64,000 nucleotides of DNA from positions 1,302,001 to 1,366,000 of the forward strand of contig OZ244795.1 of the NCBI GenBank assembly GCA_965219925.1. Direction: 5' to 3'. Source of the DNA: Bin87 sp965219925 (GTDB taxonomy: Bacteria > Chloroflexota > Dehalococcoidia > Lucifugimonadales > UBA3495). Made by a program: the position numbers and the translations under genes. The notes under the pieces are model-generated. The model made no database searches and was not told the origin of the DNA. It was given only the letters and a program-made list of their open reading frames with translations. Every line of letters begins with the position of its first letter. Position 1 is the first letter of the stretch. Positions 24,280 through 33,951 of this stretch are shown here, one piece after another.

Positions 24280-25985
24280 ATGACAATCAGCGCTAGTGTA
24301 AGCAGCGTGGCGGAGGCATATCTTGAATTGCTGGCCGCCCGTGGCATTGAATATTTCTTTGGCAACGGCGGCACCGATTTTGCCCCCATCATCGAGGCGT
24401 ACGCGAAAAGGATGTCCCAGGAACAGCCGCTGCCCAGGCCAATAACCGTACCCCATGAAGTTACAGCCGTGGGTATGGCGCATGGTTACACCATGGTGAC
24501 CGGTCGGCCGCAAGTGGTCATGGTACACACTGTGCCGGGAACTGCTAACGCAATTGGTGGGGTCGTGAACGCTTTCCGCTCCAACATACCGATGCTATTC
24601 AGCGCGGAAGGACACCGATTGCAGAAGGGGACGCTCTGGGGTCTCGGGACGGCAGTATTCATTGGGCCCAGGAATCCTTTGATCAGGCGTCGATGGTTCG
24701 GGAGTGGGTTAAATGGGACTATGAACTCCGCCATGGCGCAGACGTGGAAGGGGTGGTGGATCGAGCGTTGGCTATCTCGGAGTCGGAGCCCGCCGGCCCG
24801 GTGTATTTGACGTTGCCTCGCGAGGTTTTGGCGGAGACGCTGGAGGGCATTTCCTATAATGATATTTCCCGACAACAGCCCACCCGCGACCGGTTGCCCA
24901 CACCCGATGCTATCGCGGAGGCGGCAGGTATTCTGGCGAGCGCCCGCGCCCCGGTTCTGGCTACCAGGGGAGCCGGCAAAGACCCCCGCGCGGTGTCTCA
25001 TCTGGTGGAATTGGCTGAGCTGTTGGGGATACCGGTGTTCGATTCGGGGGCGCTTTACGCCAACTTTCCCATGGATCACCCCCTGTACGCTGGAGGAGAG
25101 ATTGGGCCGGCGCTGGCCGATGCCGACGTGGTTGTGGTGGTGGAAGCGGACGTGCCGTGGATCCCCAAGCGCGCCGGGAATCTGACCGATGCCCGGGTGA
25201 TCGCCATCGGCGCCGATCCTCTATTTTCCAACTATCCGGTCCGCGGATTCCCGGTGGACGTAAACCTTGCAGGAAGTCCCCGGTTGATATTGCAATCACT
25301 GTCGGCCGCGGTCAGAAAGGTGGGGGTGGACTCCCGGGCGGTAACTTCGCGCACGGCATACTGGACTGATGCCGGCAGCCAGCGCCGTGAAACTCTGCGG
25401 CAACGTCCCCTGTCCAGCAAGGACGAGCATCCCATCAGCAAAGCCTGGTTCACCAAATGCCTGAATGATGCGCTGGACGACGACTCCATCCTGATCAACG
25501 AACTGGGGATCGATGTGGCGCAACTGGAAATCAGGCAACCGGGCGGGTTCTTTGGTACTCCTCCGTCCGGCGCGCTGGGTTGGGGTGTAGGCGCATCGTT
25601 GGGAGCCAAACTAGCCGATCCATCCAAAACCGTTATCTGTTGCGTTGGAGATGGTTCTTATATCTTCGGATCGGGCACCGCTGGGCATATCGTGGCCGAA
25701 GCTCAGAATCTGCCGGTTCTGACCATCGTGTGGAACAACGGTATCTGGAACGCCGTGCAGAATGCCACCAAAGTCAACTATAGCGACGGGGTTGCGGTGC
25801 AAACCAACAACTTTGCGGTCACCACCCTTTCCCAATCATTCCGGTACGAGCTTATATGCCAGGCTGCCGGCGGGTATGGGGAGCGGGTGGACGATCCCGC
25901 CGACGTTCCGGCGGCATTGCAACGGGGACTCCGGGCGGTGCGCAACGACAACCGACAGGCATTGCTCAACGTGATTGGTCAGTAA
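24280..25985 (+). pseudogene. Thiamine-diphosphate enzyme (acetolactate synthase/decarboxylase type), frameshifted
   Basis: Two adjoining frames make one 567-residue-size ThDP enzyme. The first (from ATG 24280) has the N-terminal domain with the cofactor Glu in VPHEVTAVGMAHGY. The second has the central domain (RAPVLATRGAGKDP) and the C-terminal cofactor motif GDGSYIFGSGTAGH...NN. The break is at ACGCTCTGGGG (24631-24641); removing one CT of the CTCT doublet restores GTLGSRDGSIHWAQESFDQ. So a 2-bp duplication disrupts an otherwise intact gene: recent decay or a sequence error. Likely reaction is decarboxylation or carboligation of a 2-oxo acid. Confidence 0.85.
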
Positions 25986-26128
25986 CGCCTCGGATTTGCA
26001 GTGCGACGTACGCCCCAACCGGCCGGTTGGGAGAATCCGGTTGCCGTCCGGTAAATGTGGACTCAAGCAGTTCCGACCAGTAAACGCAAAGAACCGGCCG
26101 ATTCACAGGCGGGCCACCGGGGCCGGGA

Positions 26129-26249
26129 CAGGGCTTTTTCAAAGTCCTCCGATCTCCGCTCATGGTCAGCTTGTCGAACCATCGGGACCGTCCTTCGACA
26201 GGCTCAGGACGAGCGGGTGGTGAATTTACATAACTTTGGAAAAGCCCTG
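26129..26249. mobile_element. Family A element with exact 9-bp target duplication
   Basis: A 121-bp element with ends CAGGGCTTTTTCAAAGT and AACTTTGGAAAAGCCCTG, flanked on both sides by GGGCCGGGA (26120-26128 and 26250-26258). This exact 9-bp duplication shows the element inserted as a unit. The rest of the 25986-26309 gap shows no gene. Confidence 0.9.
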
Positions 26250-26309
26250 GGGCCGGGATTGGCCGCGTTGACGCCGGCGCGTGACCGGTAGCCGCCATGT
26301 GGGGGAGCG

Positions 26310-27855
26310 CTAGCTGCCTTGCAGCATGAATTCGGAGACCCGTTCGCCGATCATCATGGTGGTGACGTTGGTGTTGGCCCGGATGCAGTCGGGCATGATG
26401 GACGCATCGACGACGCGGATGCCGTCCAGTCCGTGGACCTTGCCAAACTGGTCAACCACGGCCATGGGATCTGACGATGGACCCATTTTGCAGGTGCAGG
26501 AAATGTGCTGCGCCGTGGACACCATACGCATCAACCAGTCATCGAGGGCGTCGTCGGTGGCCAGGTCGGAATCGAGGGGTTCGATGCGTTCTTCGATTAT
26601 GTCGCTGAAATCTCCATGCTCGCCCAGTTGTGCGGCAATTCTGACACCGTCGCGCAATCGTTTCCGGTCGAATTCTTCCTGCAGGTAGTTGTAGTCCAGG
26701 AAAGGTTGCTGGTTGGGGTCGGTGGAGTTCAGACGCAGTTCGCCGGTGCCGACCGCCGGATAGATGGAAACCGAAGCTCTGATGCCCAGGGGTTCCATGC
26801 GATTGCCGCCGCGAATCACCTGCGCGGTGGCGTAGGAGGAGAAGATCATAATCATGTCGTTGCGGAGGTGAGAATCTTCCGCCGTGTAACGCAAACACAG
26901 CTGGCTGCGCGGCGAGAGGCCGTCCAGGTTGAATCCAGGTTTCGTTCGCCAGGTTACCGGTACGATGGGATGGTCGCGCAGGTTCTGCCCTACGCCGGGC
27001 AGATCGCGCACCACCGGGATGCCGTGGCTGCGGAGGTGATCAGCCGGACCCACCCCCGAGAGCATGAGCAGTTGCGGGGACGCGATGGCCCCTCCGCTGA
27101 GAATAATCTGGTCGCCTTCGACCGTGAAAATATCGCCGCCGCTTTCGACCACCGCCCCGATGGCCCGGTTGCCTTCAAACAATATGCGGTGAACGGTGCA
27201 GTTGGGCCGAATCGTGAGATTCAGGCGGTGCCGGGCCGGGTCCAGATACCCTAACGCGGTGCTCCATCGGATGCCGTTGGGATTGTTGAACGGCGTGGGG
27301 CCTATGCCCGGCATCGGGGCTGTTGTGGTCTGGGCTGTCGGGGAAGCCGTGGGCTTTGCAGGCGCTGTAAAACGCCGATTGGGCGGGCAGCCAGTCTTCC
27401 GGCTTGAAGCGGCGGGCGATTATGGGGCCGTCGTTGCCATGGAAGTCATCGCTGAAGTCGGTATCAGTTTCCAGCCTCCTAAATGAACCCAGCAGGTTTT
27501 GAAAACTCCATTGGTCGTTGCCCATGGCGGCCCAGGTATCGTAGTCTTCGGGCACACCGCGCAGAAACATCTGGCCGTTGATGGCGCTTGACCCTCCGGT
27601 TACCCGTCCCCGAGGCACCATTATCTCCGGGTTCCGGTCGGTGCCGCGACCGGTGAACTGCCAGTTGTGGTCGCTGGTCATTACGTCGGTGGTGGTGGCG
27701 TACCCGAACTTGACCTCATCGGGCAGATGGTCGAAGTCCGGGTAGTCTGGGCCGGCCTCTAACAGGAGCACCGAGCGGTTGGGGTCCTCGCTCATTCTGG
27801 TGGCGACGATAGAACCGGCAGACCCGGCTCCGATCACGATTACATCGTACTTCAC
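26310..27855 (-). pseudogene. GMC-family FAD oxidoreductase (copy 2), frameshifted
   Basis: Two overlapping frames together give a full-length paralog of the oxidoreductase at 14896-16434. The N-terminal part from a GTG at 27855 (AGAGGA site just upstream) has VIGAGSAGSIVATRMSEDPNRS and GRVTGGSSAINGQMF. It breaks near 27310, at NSPDAG. The other frame picks up at PGIGPTPFNNPNGIRWS and continues to the stop with STAQHISCTCKMG and ANTNVTTMMIGERV. One lost base in the CCGGG run explains it. Either a recent pseudogene or a sequence error. Confidence 0.87.
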
Positions 27856-28144
27856 AACATTTCCTCTTGATCCAGGATTGGCCACTTTTGTGTCGGCGGC
27901 GTCGCAGTTGCACGGTTACATGCCGGGCGTCACAATGGTGCGTACCAGCGCAATGCGTCCTGTTTCAGCCGGATTTTCGCAATGATACGCCAAGAAATAG
28001 AACAATTCTAGCGACGATATCCTGATGCCGGTGGAGCGGTTACCGGGTCGCGCGCTGGATGCGGCAACGGCGTTACACTGGCGAACACATCCGGCGAGGA
28101 TGCGAACCAACCCACCAACGCGAATCCAACCCAACAGGAGCACG

Positions 28145-29167
28145 ATGATGCCTCAACTGATTCACGGCGACCATCCGGGCTTGACCTGGCAGGGAGCTAT
28201 TTCTTTTGACCGCAACGACCAATGGGTAATGCCGTGGCGCATCCCTTACGACGAACGGTCTCTGTTCCCGCCCGACGCATTGCGAGAACGGGCGGCGATG
28301 CCGGCCGGAATTCGCATCTCGTTTTACAGCGACACTGAGGTTTTGGGAGGTTCAGTTGAGCCAGCAGAGGAATCGAGCCCGCTAGATCTCTATTGCGATG
28401 GACGATTCTTCGGCTCGGCGGGGCTGGAAGGCAATAAGAGTTTCCGTTTTGTCGGTCTACCTGGAAGCAGAAAACTGATTGAGCTGTGGCTGCCGCAGCA
28501 CGGTGAGTTCAGACTGCGTGGGCTGGAATTATCCGACGGCGCAACGCTGGAAAATTTTGAGGACAATCGTCCGCGCTGGATAACCTACGGGAGTTCCATA
28601 ACGCATTGCCGGACGGCGGAGAGCCCGAGCCAGACCTGGCCTGCGATTGCCGCCCGGCAACACGGCCTGAACCTGACCTGCCTGGGCTACGGAGGCGGCT
28701 GCCACCTGGAGCCGATGGTGGCACGCATGATACGGGAGTTGCCGGCCGACTACATCTCGATGAAGCTGGGGATAAACGTCTATAACGCGGGCAGCATGAA
28801 TTCCAGAACTTTCATGCCGGCGGTTATTGGGTTCGTACACATCGTGCGGGAAAAACACCCCGACACACCCATCGCGGTTATCTCTCCAATCTTCTCGCCG
28901 CCTCGCGAAACGACGGAGAACCCGGCCGGCTTCACTCTTTCGGCGATGCGCGCCGAGATTGCTGAAGCCGTGGAAGCTATGAAGAGCCGGGGTGACAAAA
29001 ACCTGCACTACGTGGACGGTCAGGAACTATTCGGGCCGGACCTGGTACACCTGCTCCCGGACGACCTGCACCCGGATGGTGAGGGGTACAAAGTGATGGG
29101 GCAGAATTTTGTGGACCGGGTGGCGCGCACCCTGTTTGCCGGCTCCGGGGTGGCTGCACCGGTGTAG
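28145..29167 (+). CDS. SGNH/GDSL-type hydrolase with N-terminal jelly-roll domain
   Basis: A 340-residue esterase. The N-terminal half (to about residue 140) looks like a beta-sandwich accessory domain; the C-terminal half has block I YGSSITHC (Ser nucleophile), the block II Gly in GYGGGCHLEP, block III Asn in KLGINVYN, and block V DLHPDGEGY with Asp and His. No signal peptide, so it is cytoplasmic. An AGGAG site supports ATG 28145 or the one directly after. Such enzymes deacetylate or de-esterify sugars. It is divergent from the GMC gene. Confidence 0.9.
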   Translation: MMPQLIHGDHPGLTWQGAISFDRNDQWVMPWRIPYDERSLFPPDALRERAAMPAGIRISFYSDTEVLGGSVEPAEESSPLDLYCDGRFFGSAGLEGNKSFRFVGLPGSRKLIELWLPQHGEFRLRGLELSDGATLENFEDNRPRWITYGSSITHCRTAESPSQTWPAIAARQHGLNLTCLGYGGGCHLEPMVARMIRELPADYISMKLGINVYNAGSMNSRTFMPAVIGFVHIVREKHPDTPIAVISPIFSPPRETTENPAGFTLSAMRAEIAEAVEAMKSRGDKNLHYVDGQELFGPDLVHLLPDDLHPDGEGYKVMGQNFVDRVARTLFAGSGVAAPV

Positions 29168-29212
29168 GTTGAATCCTCTGGCCTGGCGTCGGTGAAACGC
29201 AGGGCCGGTGCG

Positions 29213-29632
29213 TCAACCACCGATACGGCTCGAGATATCCTGATCCAGGATAGCCGCGGCCAACACGGTGACGGCGGTCGGAACGTAAAGAGGACCAATG
29301 GTCGGGATCGACACCAGGGCGATCATTAAAATGAACGATAACGACGGCAAAAATAACAATAAGCGAATGGGATTTCCGGTTTCCACGCAGAATATGGCGA
29401 CCAGGACGGCGCCGGTCAAAATGACTGGAATGGGAAAGAACAGGAGATCCCACGGACCGTTTGCCTGGACCGGCGCCAATCGTTCGATAACCTGGACCGG
29501 CACTAATCCTTGTATGTTCACCGGCAAAATCAGGAGGCAAATTCCAGCAACCCAAGCCAGAAGATGGGATACCCAGGCTGCCACGCCGGATGGCCCGCTG
29601 TGTTTGACTGCTGTGAAAAACCGGACAGTCAC
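29213..29632 (-). CDS. Small multi-pass membrane protein of unknown function
   Basis: A 139-residue protein with four strongly hydrophobic segments (about residues 18-37, 55-75, 85-105 and 108-128) and short polar loops. The start is a GTG at 29632 with no strong ribosome site. It ends 45 bases before the convergent SGNH gene and lies 84 bases downstream of the epoxide hydrolase stop on the same strand. I recognise no family. The regular helix spacing argues for a real gene. Confidence 0.6.
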   Translation of the reverse strand: MTVRFFTAVKHSGPSGVAAWVSHLLAWVAGICLLILPVNIQGLVPVQVIERLAPVQANGPWDLLFFPIPVILTGAVLVAIFCVETGNPIRLLLFLPSLSFILMIALVSIPTIGPLYVPTAVTVLAAAILDQDISSRIGG

Positions 29633-29716
29633 AGTCGTTGCAGGTCCAGGAATTACAAGGTCAGGCCAACCGGCATCAACGGGCCAATCGCACCGTGGGC
29701 GGTGTTTGCACTAGCA

Positions 29717-30871
29717 TCAATCGCGAAGCGGGCGGAAAAACTCGCGAACCTCGTGGGCCAACAGTTGGGGTTCTTCCAGAGCCGCAAAGTGACCGCCCCG
29801 AGGCATCTCCTGCCAGCGACGCACGTCGTAGGAACGCTCGGCCCATTCTCGTGGCGGCCTGGAGATTTCCTGGGGGAACATGGCCATCCCAGCGGGAGCC
29901 GGCACCTTTTCATTTTCGGCCATCGTCCACAGGGAACTCTGGTTTTCCTTGTACATGCGCACCGATGATCCGATGGAGTTGGTTACCCAGTAAATCGTAA
30001 CTATGGTGAGCAGCTCGTCCTTGGTGTAGCGGCTTTCGATGTCGCCGTGGCAGTCGCTCCAAGTGCGATATTTCTCGATGATCCAGGCCGCCAGACCGGC
30101 GGGCGAATCGTTGAGGCCGTAGGACAAGGTTTGAGGCTTGGTGCCCTGGATGTGGTTGTAACCGCCCTCGTCAAGGAACCATCTGTCCCGTTGCGTTACG
30201 AGGGCGTCTTCAGCCTCGGTGAGCGGGCGGGAACCAGGTCCCAGATACGGAGTGGGCCGGGTAACGGACGTCAGGTGGACGCCGTACATTTTCTCGTGGT
30301 GCGAATATCCGAGGCGCGCGGTCACTCCGGAGCCTATGTCGCCACCTTGCGCCGAGAATTTAGGATAACCCAGGTTTTCGGTCATCAGTTTCGCCCACAT
30401 GTCGGCGACCTTCTGAACCTGCATACCGGGGTCGTTGGAGGCCTGGGAGAAGCCGAAGCCCGGCAGGGACGGGGCGACCACGTCGAAGGCGTCTGCCGCG
30501 TCACCGCCGTGGCTGGCCGGGTCGGCCAACAGCGGTATTACTTTCGTCATTTCAAAGAAACAACTGGGCCAACCGTGGGTTATAACCAGGGGCATCGGAC
30601 TGGGTCCCACGCCGCGTTCGTGAATGAAATGAACATCCAGACCGTCAACATTGCTTTTGAAGTTGTGGAAGGCGTTGAGTTTCTTTTCCTGTGCGCGCCA
30701 GTCGAAATTGGTGCGCCAGTATTCCACCAGTTCTTTCATGTAATCCAGATTGCTGCCGTAGCCCCACGCTGAACCGGTAACCTCGTCGGGCCATCGCGTT
30801 TGATTCAGACGCACCTGCAAATCATCGAGAACGGATTGGTCGATGGCGATCTCAAATGGCATTACTTCCAT
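29717..30871 (-). CDS. Epoxide hydrolase-family alpha/beta hydrolase
   Basis: A 384-residue protein with the N-terminal EHN domain (MPFEIAIDQSVLDDLQVRLNQTRWPDE) followed by the alpha/beta core. HGWPSCFFEM gives the HGxP oxyanion loop and the nucleophile is Asp in AQGGDIGSG. Two substrate-binding Tyr candidates and the C-terminal His (RGGHFAALEEP) are present. It converts epoxides to diols. CAGGAG seven bases upstream decides ATG 30871; an earlier in-frame ATG would add 41 unlikely residues. Fits with the flavin monooxygenases, which can make such epoxides. Confidence 0.93.
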   Translation of the reverse strand: MEVMPFEIAIDQSVLDDLQVRLNQTRWPDEVTGSAWGYGSNLDYMKELVEYWRTNFDWRAQEKKLNAFHNFKSNVDGLDVHFIHERGVGPSPMPLVITHGWPSCFFEMTKVIPLLADPASHGGDAADAFDVVAPSLPGFGFSQASNDPGMQVQKVADMWAKLMTENLGYPKFSAQGGDIGSGVTARLGYSHHEKMYGVHLTSVTRPTPYLGPGSRPLTEAEDALVTQRDRWFLDEGGYNHIQGTKPQTLSYGLNDSPAGLAAWIIEKYRTWSDCHGDIESRYTKDELLTIVTIYWVTNSIGSSVRMYKENQSSLWTMAENEKVPAPAGMAMFPQEISRPPREWAERSYDVRRWQEMPRGGHFAALEEPQLLAHEVREFFRPLRD

Positions 30872-30985
30872 CTTGTAACTCCTGTGCGGACCGGCTTGCG
30901 ACCGGTGGGACCCGTCGTGCAGTACCTGGGAATGTTTGGGGTTCGTCTGTGGAGCGTGGCGTCCCCTGACGAGCCGGCTGGGAGC

Positions 30986-30991
30986 ATTATA
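30986..30991 (-). promoter_or_regulatory. Candidate -10 box for the epoxide hydrolase
   Basis: A perfect TATAAT reads on the minus strand about 115 bases before the epoxide hydrolase ATG. No clear -35 box lies at the right distance. Confidence 0.35.
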
Positions 30992-31082
30992 CATTTTGTC
31001 GCCGGGCTCCCATCCGGGGGCCGGCGCCTGGCGCGGTCTATGTGATCCGGTGGCCTGGGTGGATAACGCCGCCTTGCAGCAA

Positions 31083-32138
31083 TCAGGCGTTGCGGAATCG
31101 GGGCATTACGCGTTCGGCAAAGAGGTTGAGCGAACGGGCAGTCACGTCTGAGGAAACCAGACCCCGGTTGGTGAGCATCAGGTTGCGGATGCCGGCGTGT
31201 CGCATCTGGTCGAGTTGCTCCGCGACCCGCTTTGGGCTGCCCACCAGGTTTTCAGCAGCATCCGGGTCAGGGTTGGCAGCGTAGCCGTCCCGCTGTATTG
31301 GAGGCGCCTGTTGGGACATGGGAAACTCCGGGGGATTCAGGCGTTGCCGGAAATCCTGCATGATCGCATAGGCGTCGTAATTGGTGGGGAGGAATTCGTC
31401 CATCGCCTGGCTGTCAGTTTCGGCCAGGTGCAGCTCGCGCCAGACCCAAATCCGGTCCAGGTTGTGTTGGATGGATTCCTCGTTGAACCCGGAGGCCGCC
31501 ATGGTGTCGCGATACAGGGCGATGTCGGCGGCAACGCTGTTAACCGAGCGGCCACGGAGGAGAATAGGTCGGCCAATGCGCGCCATCTCCACGATGGACT
31601 CCCGGTTGATACAGGCCCGGGCCAAAGGTGGGTGAGGTTTCTGGTACGGCCTGGGCCGGACGGAAGGGAAGGATACCTGCCAATGTTTACCCCGAAAATC
31701 AACGTTGTCGGTGGTCCACGCGGTTACCAGCAGCTCTTCGGCCTCTTCCATTTGTTCCGCGCCCAAGATAGGGTCGCTGCCGAAACCGAGGTATTCAAAT
31801 GCGTTGTAGTTCGAGCCCCGGGCGGTGCCCACTACCAGACGGCCCCGGCAGAGGTTATCCAGCAGGGCCGTTTGCATCGCAACCCGTACCGGATTGTGCA
31901 GCGGCAATTCCAGTATGCCAAACCCAAGCATAACGCGTCGGGTTTTTACCGCAAGCGCGCTGGCAAATACCAGTGGGTCGCCATATACACATTCGCCGGT
32001 GAAGTAATGCTCCGCGATCCAGATGGCATCGAAACCGAGATCCTCAACGAGTACGGCTTCTTCCAGGCAATCGTGAATCGCCTCGTCGTCGCGCGAATCG
32101 TCGAATTTCATGGGGTAGAAGAAATGTCCGAATCGCAT
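31083..32138 (-). CDS. LLM-class flavin-dependent oxidoreductase (copy 3)
   Basis: A 351-residue luciferase-like monooxygenase. Blocks MRFGHFFYPMKF, DAIWIAEHYFTGECVYGDPL, MLGFGILELPLHNPVRVAMQTALLDNLCRGR and GSPKRVAEQLDQM are typical. It is diverged from copies 1 and 2, so it is not a recent duplicate. It lies upstream of the epoxide hydrolase on the same strand with a 210-base gap and a TATAAT box between, so the two are probably separate units. Confidence 0.92.
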   Translation of the reverse strand: MRFGHFFYPMKFDDSRDDEAIHDCLEEAVLVEDLGFDAIWIAEHYFTGECVYGDPLVFASALAVKTRRVMLGFGILELPLHNPVRVAMQTALLDNLCRGRLVVGTARGSNYNAFEYLGFGSDPILGAEQMEEAEELLVTAWTTDNVDFRGKHWQVSFPSVRPRPYQKPHPPLARACINRESIVEMARIGRPILLRGRSVNSVAADIALYRDTMAASGFNEESIQHNLDRIWVWRELHLAETDSQAMDEFLPTNYDAYAIMQDFRQRLNPPEFPMSQQAPPIQRDGYAANPDPDAAENLVGSPKRVAEQLDQMRHAGIRNLMLTNRGLVSSDVTARSLNLFAERVMPRFRNA

Positions 32139-32245
32139 CCGAGTCCACTCATACGACAGTTGAATACAGCAACGACGGTCCTTGATGCTAGCGGGTCGCG
32201 GACGCCGGCGGGTCGCGTTGCCGCCCAGGAATTGAGGTATTTGCG

Positions 32246-32590
32246 CTATTTGCCGTCTTCGATACTAACGGTGATTATTGCGTTGGCGATCAGAGTGCCA
32301 TCGGTGCCGTCGTCGTTCAGCAACTGAAGGCCGCCCACCACGACATCAACGTTGGCCCGGCCGTGGGGCAGCGAGTCGGCCACCTCGTCAGCATTCACCT
32401 TTTCGGGATGCGGCGCACCGATTGTAACGTTCACCGTCATGTCATCGGCGGTGGCGTCAACCAGGCGGGCGAAGCCGAGGCTGCTGTGGTGTATGGCATC
32501 AAAAACGGCGCGCTTGGCGGCCAGAGTGTAGTCCAGACCATGTACATCTACGCCCATACCCATTTCGGTAACGCAGCGAACCAAAGCCAT
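32246..32590 (-). CDS. Lin0512-family protein
   Basis: A 114-residue protein starting MALVRCVTEMGMGVDVHG with AAKRAVFDAIHHSSLGFARL. The two-repeat alpha-beta pattern and the MGVDVHG motif match the Lin0512 family, of unknown function. An AGGAGG site eight bases upstream decides ATG 32590; 17 extra residues from an earlier start are unlikely. The family is often seen near catabolic genes. No cofactor motif is visible. Confidence 0.85.
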   Translation of the reverse strand: MALVRCVTEMGMGVDVHGLDYTLAAKRAVFDAIHHSSLGFARLVDATADDMTVNVTIGAPHPEKVNADEVADSLPHGRANVDVVVGGLQLLNDDGTDGTLIANAIITVSIEDGK

Positions 32591-32719
32591 CGTGCAACCT
32601 CCTGTCCGGTCTGTGGCCGGCGTGTCGAATTGGCGCTGCATCGTCGCAACACCGGAGAATCAGGTAATCAGATTCATTTAACGGCAGCGACGCCGGCAAG
32701 TCAAGCGAGTTTGGCAGGC

Positions 32720-32900
32720 GCCCAGGGCAAACGCATTCTAATTTAATCGGCTTTGCAGGCGTCCGTCATTCCCGCGAAAGCGGGAATCCAGGTCGTTTGA
32801 TTGTACGTCAACTGTCTGGAAGCAAGCTGTATGGATTCCCGCTTTCGCGGGAATGACGGTATATGAGGTCCCCTAAATTTAGAATGCGTTTGCCCTGGGC
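32720..32900. mobile_element. MITE-like element with terminal inverted repeats and nested hairpin arms
   Basis: About 181 bp with ends GCCCAGGGCAAACGCATTCT and its inverted copy at 32881-32900, at least 20 bp matching, followed inside by AATTTA/TAAATTT. Inside lie two inverted copies of the CATTCCCGCGAAAGCGGGAAT repeat. No ORF. A target duplication could not be shown. It lies in the 32591-33015 gap before modA. It is a different family from A and B. Confidence 0.8.
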
Positions 32901-32998
32901 AGGTGCCGTTGAAGGGAAATCCCAACAGCCTTGGTAATTCAATCTGCCTGATATTCGTAATGCAGTAATTCGCAGGGAGCGTCGATCATGGTTTCCGC

Positions 32999-33004
32999 TA
33001 TAAT
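32999..33004 (+). promoter_or_regulatory. Candidate -10 box for modABC
   Basis: A perfect TATAAT lies 11 bases before the modA ATG. If used, the transcript would begin almost at the start codon (leaderless or very short leader); modA also has no strong ribosome site. No clear -35 box was seen, and no ModE-type palindrome was recognised. Confidence 0.4.
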
Positions 33005-33015
33005 ACGGCGGCAAA

Positions 33016-33921
33016 ATGGTCGCCCGAATTTTCCCCCTAGAATTGCCTGCCCGAAGTATCCTGATTGCCGTCGCCTTCTCGACGCTGGCGACACTTATCA
33101 ACGGTTGCGGTGGGACGTCGGATCGCAGCGGCACGATTGCAGGAACCATCACGGTGTTTGCGGCGGCCTCGCTGGTAGATTCGTTTCGCGATTTGGCCGA
33201 GGCGTTCCAGGATCAACACCCACAAGTACAGGTTGAGTATCATTTCGCCGGCAGCCAGACGTTGAGCACGCAGTTGACGCACGGAGCGGCGGCGGATGTG
33301 TTCGCGCCGGCGGACGCCCGGCAGATGGCGGTTGCCAGCAATGCCGGACTATTAGACGGCAAGCCCTTATACTTCGCCGCCAACCAAATGGTTGTAGTGG
33401 CTCCGATAGATTCACAGGCTGTTGTATCGTTGACGGATTTGGCGAAACGCGACGTAACCGTAGCGATGGGTACGGAGCAGGCGCCCGCCGGTGTGTACGC
33501 AAGGCAGTCGCTGGCATTGATGGCAGGTGATGCGGATTTTCCCAGTGGCTTCGCTGATTCGGTGCTTGCCAACGTTGTAACCAATGAAACCAGCGTGCGC
33601 GCCGTGGCGCAAAAGGTAGCCCTGGGCGAGGTGGACGCCGGTTTCGTTTATCAAACCGACGCGTCAGCCGGCCAATTTTCGACGATGTTTCGTGTTATCG
33701 ACATCCCCGGCCATCTTAACGTGGCAGTCCAATACCCCATTGCTACCGTGGCAGCCGGCGCTCAACGGAGAATCGCGGCTGACTACGTGGAATTTGTACT
33801 GGGCGCCGAAGGGCGGGCGATATTGCTGCAGCACGGTTTTGGCGCTCCATCCACCGCAGAGTGTCCGTGCGCTGACGCTGATTCGGGCGTAATGGAATCA
33901 TGGGTTTCGGTGATTCGGTGA
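33016..33921 (+). CDS. modA: Molybdate ABC transporter, substrate-binding lipoprotein
   Basis: A 301-residue periplasmic-type binding protein with a lipobox (I-N-G-C, Cys31). It then shows the ModA start ITVFAAASLVDSFRDLAEAF, the oxyanion-binding segments YHFAGSQTLSTQL and GAAADVFAPADARQM, and VALGEVDAGFVYQTDA. It captures molybdate or tungstate outside the membrane. It is followed closely by the permease and ATPase genes, forming a complete modABC operon. Confidence 0.94.
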   Translation: MVARIFPLELPARSILIAVAFSTLATLINGCGGTSDRSGTIAGTITVFAAASLVDSFRDLAEAFQDQHPQVQVEYHFAGSQTLSTQLTHGAAADVFAPADARQMAVASNAGLLDGKPLYFAANQMVVVAPIDSQAVVSLTDLAKRDVTVAMGTEQAPAGVYARQSLALMAGDADFPSGFADSVLANVVTNETSVRAVAQKVALGEVDAGFVYQTDASAGQFSTMFRVIDIPGHLNVAVQYPIATVAAGAQRRIAADYVEFVLGAEGRAILLQHGFGAPSTAECPCADADSGVMESWVSVIR

Positions 33922-33951
33922 TGCGAGGATTTGTACGGGCGGGTTAGGCAG

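Noticed and set aside
24634..24637. Programmed frameshift in the ThDP gene
   Set aside because: No slippery heptamer, downstream pseudoknot or conserved arrangement is visible; a 2-bp duplication explains it better.
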